Source of the DNA: Neptunicella marina
GTDB lineage: Bacteria; Pseudomonadota; Gammaproteobacteria; Enterobacterales; Alteromonadaceae
DNA length: 64,000 bases
Assembly: GCF_014270035.1 (NCBI RefSeq)
Contig: NZ_JACNEP010000004.1
Coordinates: 248,001 to 312,000, forward strand
Direction of reading: 5' to 3'
Part shown: positions 62,868 to 64,000 of the stretch, piece after piece
How positions within the stretch are numbered: position 1 is the stretch's first letter
Layout of the letters: every line of letters begins with the position of its first letter
Translations under genes and position numbers: made by a program
Notes under the pieces: generated by a model
The model's database searches: none
Told to the model about the DNA's origin: nothing
Seen by the model: only the letters and a program-made list of their open reading frames with translations

Positions 62868-64000
62868 ATGCAGCAATTAACCAATCAAACTGTATCTCAG
62901 CTTGCTGATGCTGTGATCCAAAACGATTATGTCAGAGCAGATGTTGGCATTGGCATAGTGCATTTGGGCCCGGGCGCATTTCATCGCGCCCATCAGGCTG
63001 TTTTCACCGACAATGCATTAGCATTAGGCGGTGACTGGGCGATTTGCGGCGTATCGATGCGCAGCAGAGGGGTTCGCGATAATCTGGCCGAGCAGGATAA
63101 TTTATACACTTTGGCCATTTTAGATGAGCAGCCGGCTTATCAACTGGTGGGTGCGATTAAAGAAGTGCTGGTGTTGGGCGATCAGCGTGAGCAAGTGATG
63201 CAACGCTTGACCGCGGCAACTACGCATATCATCAGTTTAACCGTGACTGAAAAAGGTTATTGCTTAAATGGCGATGGATTACTGGATAACGCACATGCCG
63301 ACATTCAGCATGATATTGCTAATCTGACAGAAGCCCGCAGTGCCATTGGTTTAATTGTTGCGGCGCTGCAAGTTCGTCATTCACATAATATCAGCGGCTT
63401 AACCGTGATTAGCTGTGACAATCTGGCGGATAACGGCAGCAAATTAGAAAAAGCGGTTGTGGCATTTGCGGCACAGATAGATCAGGAGTTAGCGGACTGG
63501 ATATCACACAATGTGTGTTTCCCCAATACCATGGTGGACAGCATTACCCCAGCTACCGACGAGGCGTTAAAACAGCGTGTCGCCGATGCCTTAGGTTTAG
63601 TCGATAACTGGCCCATTCAGCGTGAAGCCTTCACTCAGTGGGTAATCGAAGATCACTTCAGTGGACCGCGTCCGCACTGGGAACAAGTGGGAGTGACTTT
63701 TACTCAGGATGTAAGTGGTTTTGAAAAAGCCAAGTTACGTTTATTAAATGGCAGCCATTCTACTTTGGCCTATCTGGGGCTGCGTTGTGGTTTTGAAACC
63801 GTGCATCAAGGTATTAGCAATCCGGCCCTTAAAAAACTGATTAGCACTATGTTGCTGCAAGAGGTACAAGCATCTTTCACCGCGCCTGATGGCATGAATG
63901 TGGAAGAGTATATTCACGCTATTTTAGCGCGTTATGGCAATTCACATATTCGCCATTTGTTATCGCAAATTGCCTGGGATGGTTCACAAAAACTGCCATT
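62868..64000 (+). CDS. uxuB: Mannitol-dehydrogenase-family uronate reductase (UxuB-like), 3' end outside window
   Basis: The first 377 codons of an NAD-dependent reductase run off the window end. VHLGPGAFHRAHQAVF near residue 26 is the family cofactor segment, and KLRLLNGSHSTLAYLGL near 288 carries the catalytic lysine region. The N-terminal segment is UxuB/mannitol-dehydrogenase-like rather than UxaB-like. In E. coli terms it would reduce fructuronate to mannonate. Its neighbours uxaC and uxaA need tagaturonate reduction, so it may act on both or serve as the UxaB replacement. It starts six bases after the uxaC stop. Confidence 0.85.
   Translation, partial: MQQLTNQTVSQLADAVIQNDYVRADVGIGIVHLGPGAFHRAHQAVFTDNALALGGDWAICGVSMRSRGVRDNLAEQDNLYTLAILDEQPAYQLVGAIKEVLVLGDQREQVMQRLTAATTHIISLTVTEKGYCLNGDGLLDNAHADIQHDIANLTEARSAIGLIVAALQVRHSHNISGLTVISCDNLADNGSKLEKAVVAFAAQIDQELADWISHNVCFPNTMVDSITPATDEALKQRVADALGLVDNWPIQREAFTQWVIEDHFSGPRPHWEQVGVTFTQDVSGFEKAKLRLLNGSHSTLAYLGLRCGFETVHQGISNPALKKLISTMLLQEVQASFTAPDGMNVEEYIHAILARYGNSHIRHLLSQIAWDGSQKLP

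Overview
The window looks like chromosome of a marine gammaproteobacterium of the order Alteromonadales. Supporting this are the protein styles, moderate GC by eye, many TonB-dependent receptors and lipoproteins, a Shewanella-type Fe-S D-lactate dehydrogenase and a TRAP-fed pectin locus. There is no CRISPR array, rRNA, tRNA or intact insertion sequence. Genes are densely packed, and most long intergenic stretches hold terminators, operator-like palindromes or a repeat element.

Layout: 1-4330 holds the 3' end of putA, a tandem pair of tiny secreted EF-hand proteins and a lipoprotein M3 dipeptidyl carboxypeptidase. 4591-34706 is read as one peptidoglycan (muropeptide) scavenging locus. It encodes a beta-lactamase-fold protein, a DUF819 permease, an NlpC/P60 endopeptidase, a dipeptide epimerase, a YkuD protein, then a sodium symporter - MurNAc/GlcNAc kinase - MurQ - NamZ operon. 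These are followed by a MurR-like RpiR regulator, an Fe-S D-lactate dehydrogenase, a NagZ-like GH3 lipoprotein, two TonB-dependent receptors, an AmiD amidase fused to a PBP4B-like domain, another serine hydrolase and a gamma-glutamyltranspeptidase. 34863-39152 holds a GNAT enzyme, an unusual tail-anchored periplasmic-binding-fold protein, an M15 peptidase and a chemoreceptor. 39218-44769 is a LysR regulator divergent from a two-gene RND efflux pump. 45543-48329 is the three-gene pntAA-pntAB-pntB transhydrogenase. 48408-64000 is a pectin/hexuronate locus: eda, DUF4861 lipoprotein, kduD, kduI, TRAP transporter, IclR and LacI regulators, GH105, GH28, uxaA, uxaC and a truncated uxuB-like gene.

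How the peptidoglycan genes could work together (inference from families): TonB receptors bring in muropeptides. AmiD strips the peptide, NagZ and NamZ remove GlcNAc and MurNAc outside the cytoplasm, and NlpC/P60 and serine hydrolases trim peptides. The symporter and kinase make MurNAc-6-phosphate, MurQ splits it to GlcNAc-6-phosphate and D-lactate, and the adjacent D-lactate dehydrogenase oxidises the lactate. The dipeptide epimerase handles L-Ala-D-Glu.

How the pectin genes could work together: GH28 and GH105 release galacturonate and unsaturated uronates and the TRAP system imports them. KduI/KduD and UxaC/reductase/UxaA converge on 2-keto-3-deoxygluconate, and Eda splits its phosphate. 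Two identical 14-bp palindromes upstream of kduD and the GH28 gene suggest one LacI-type regulon.

Two copies of a 266/337-bp element with perfect 24-25 bp terminal inverted repeats (MITE-like) lie at 19554-19819 and 44930-45266.
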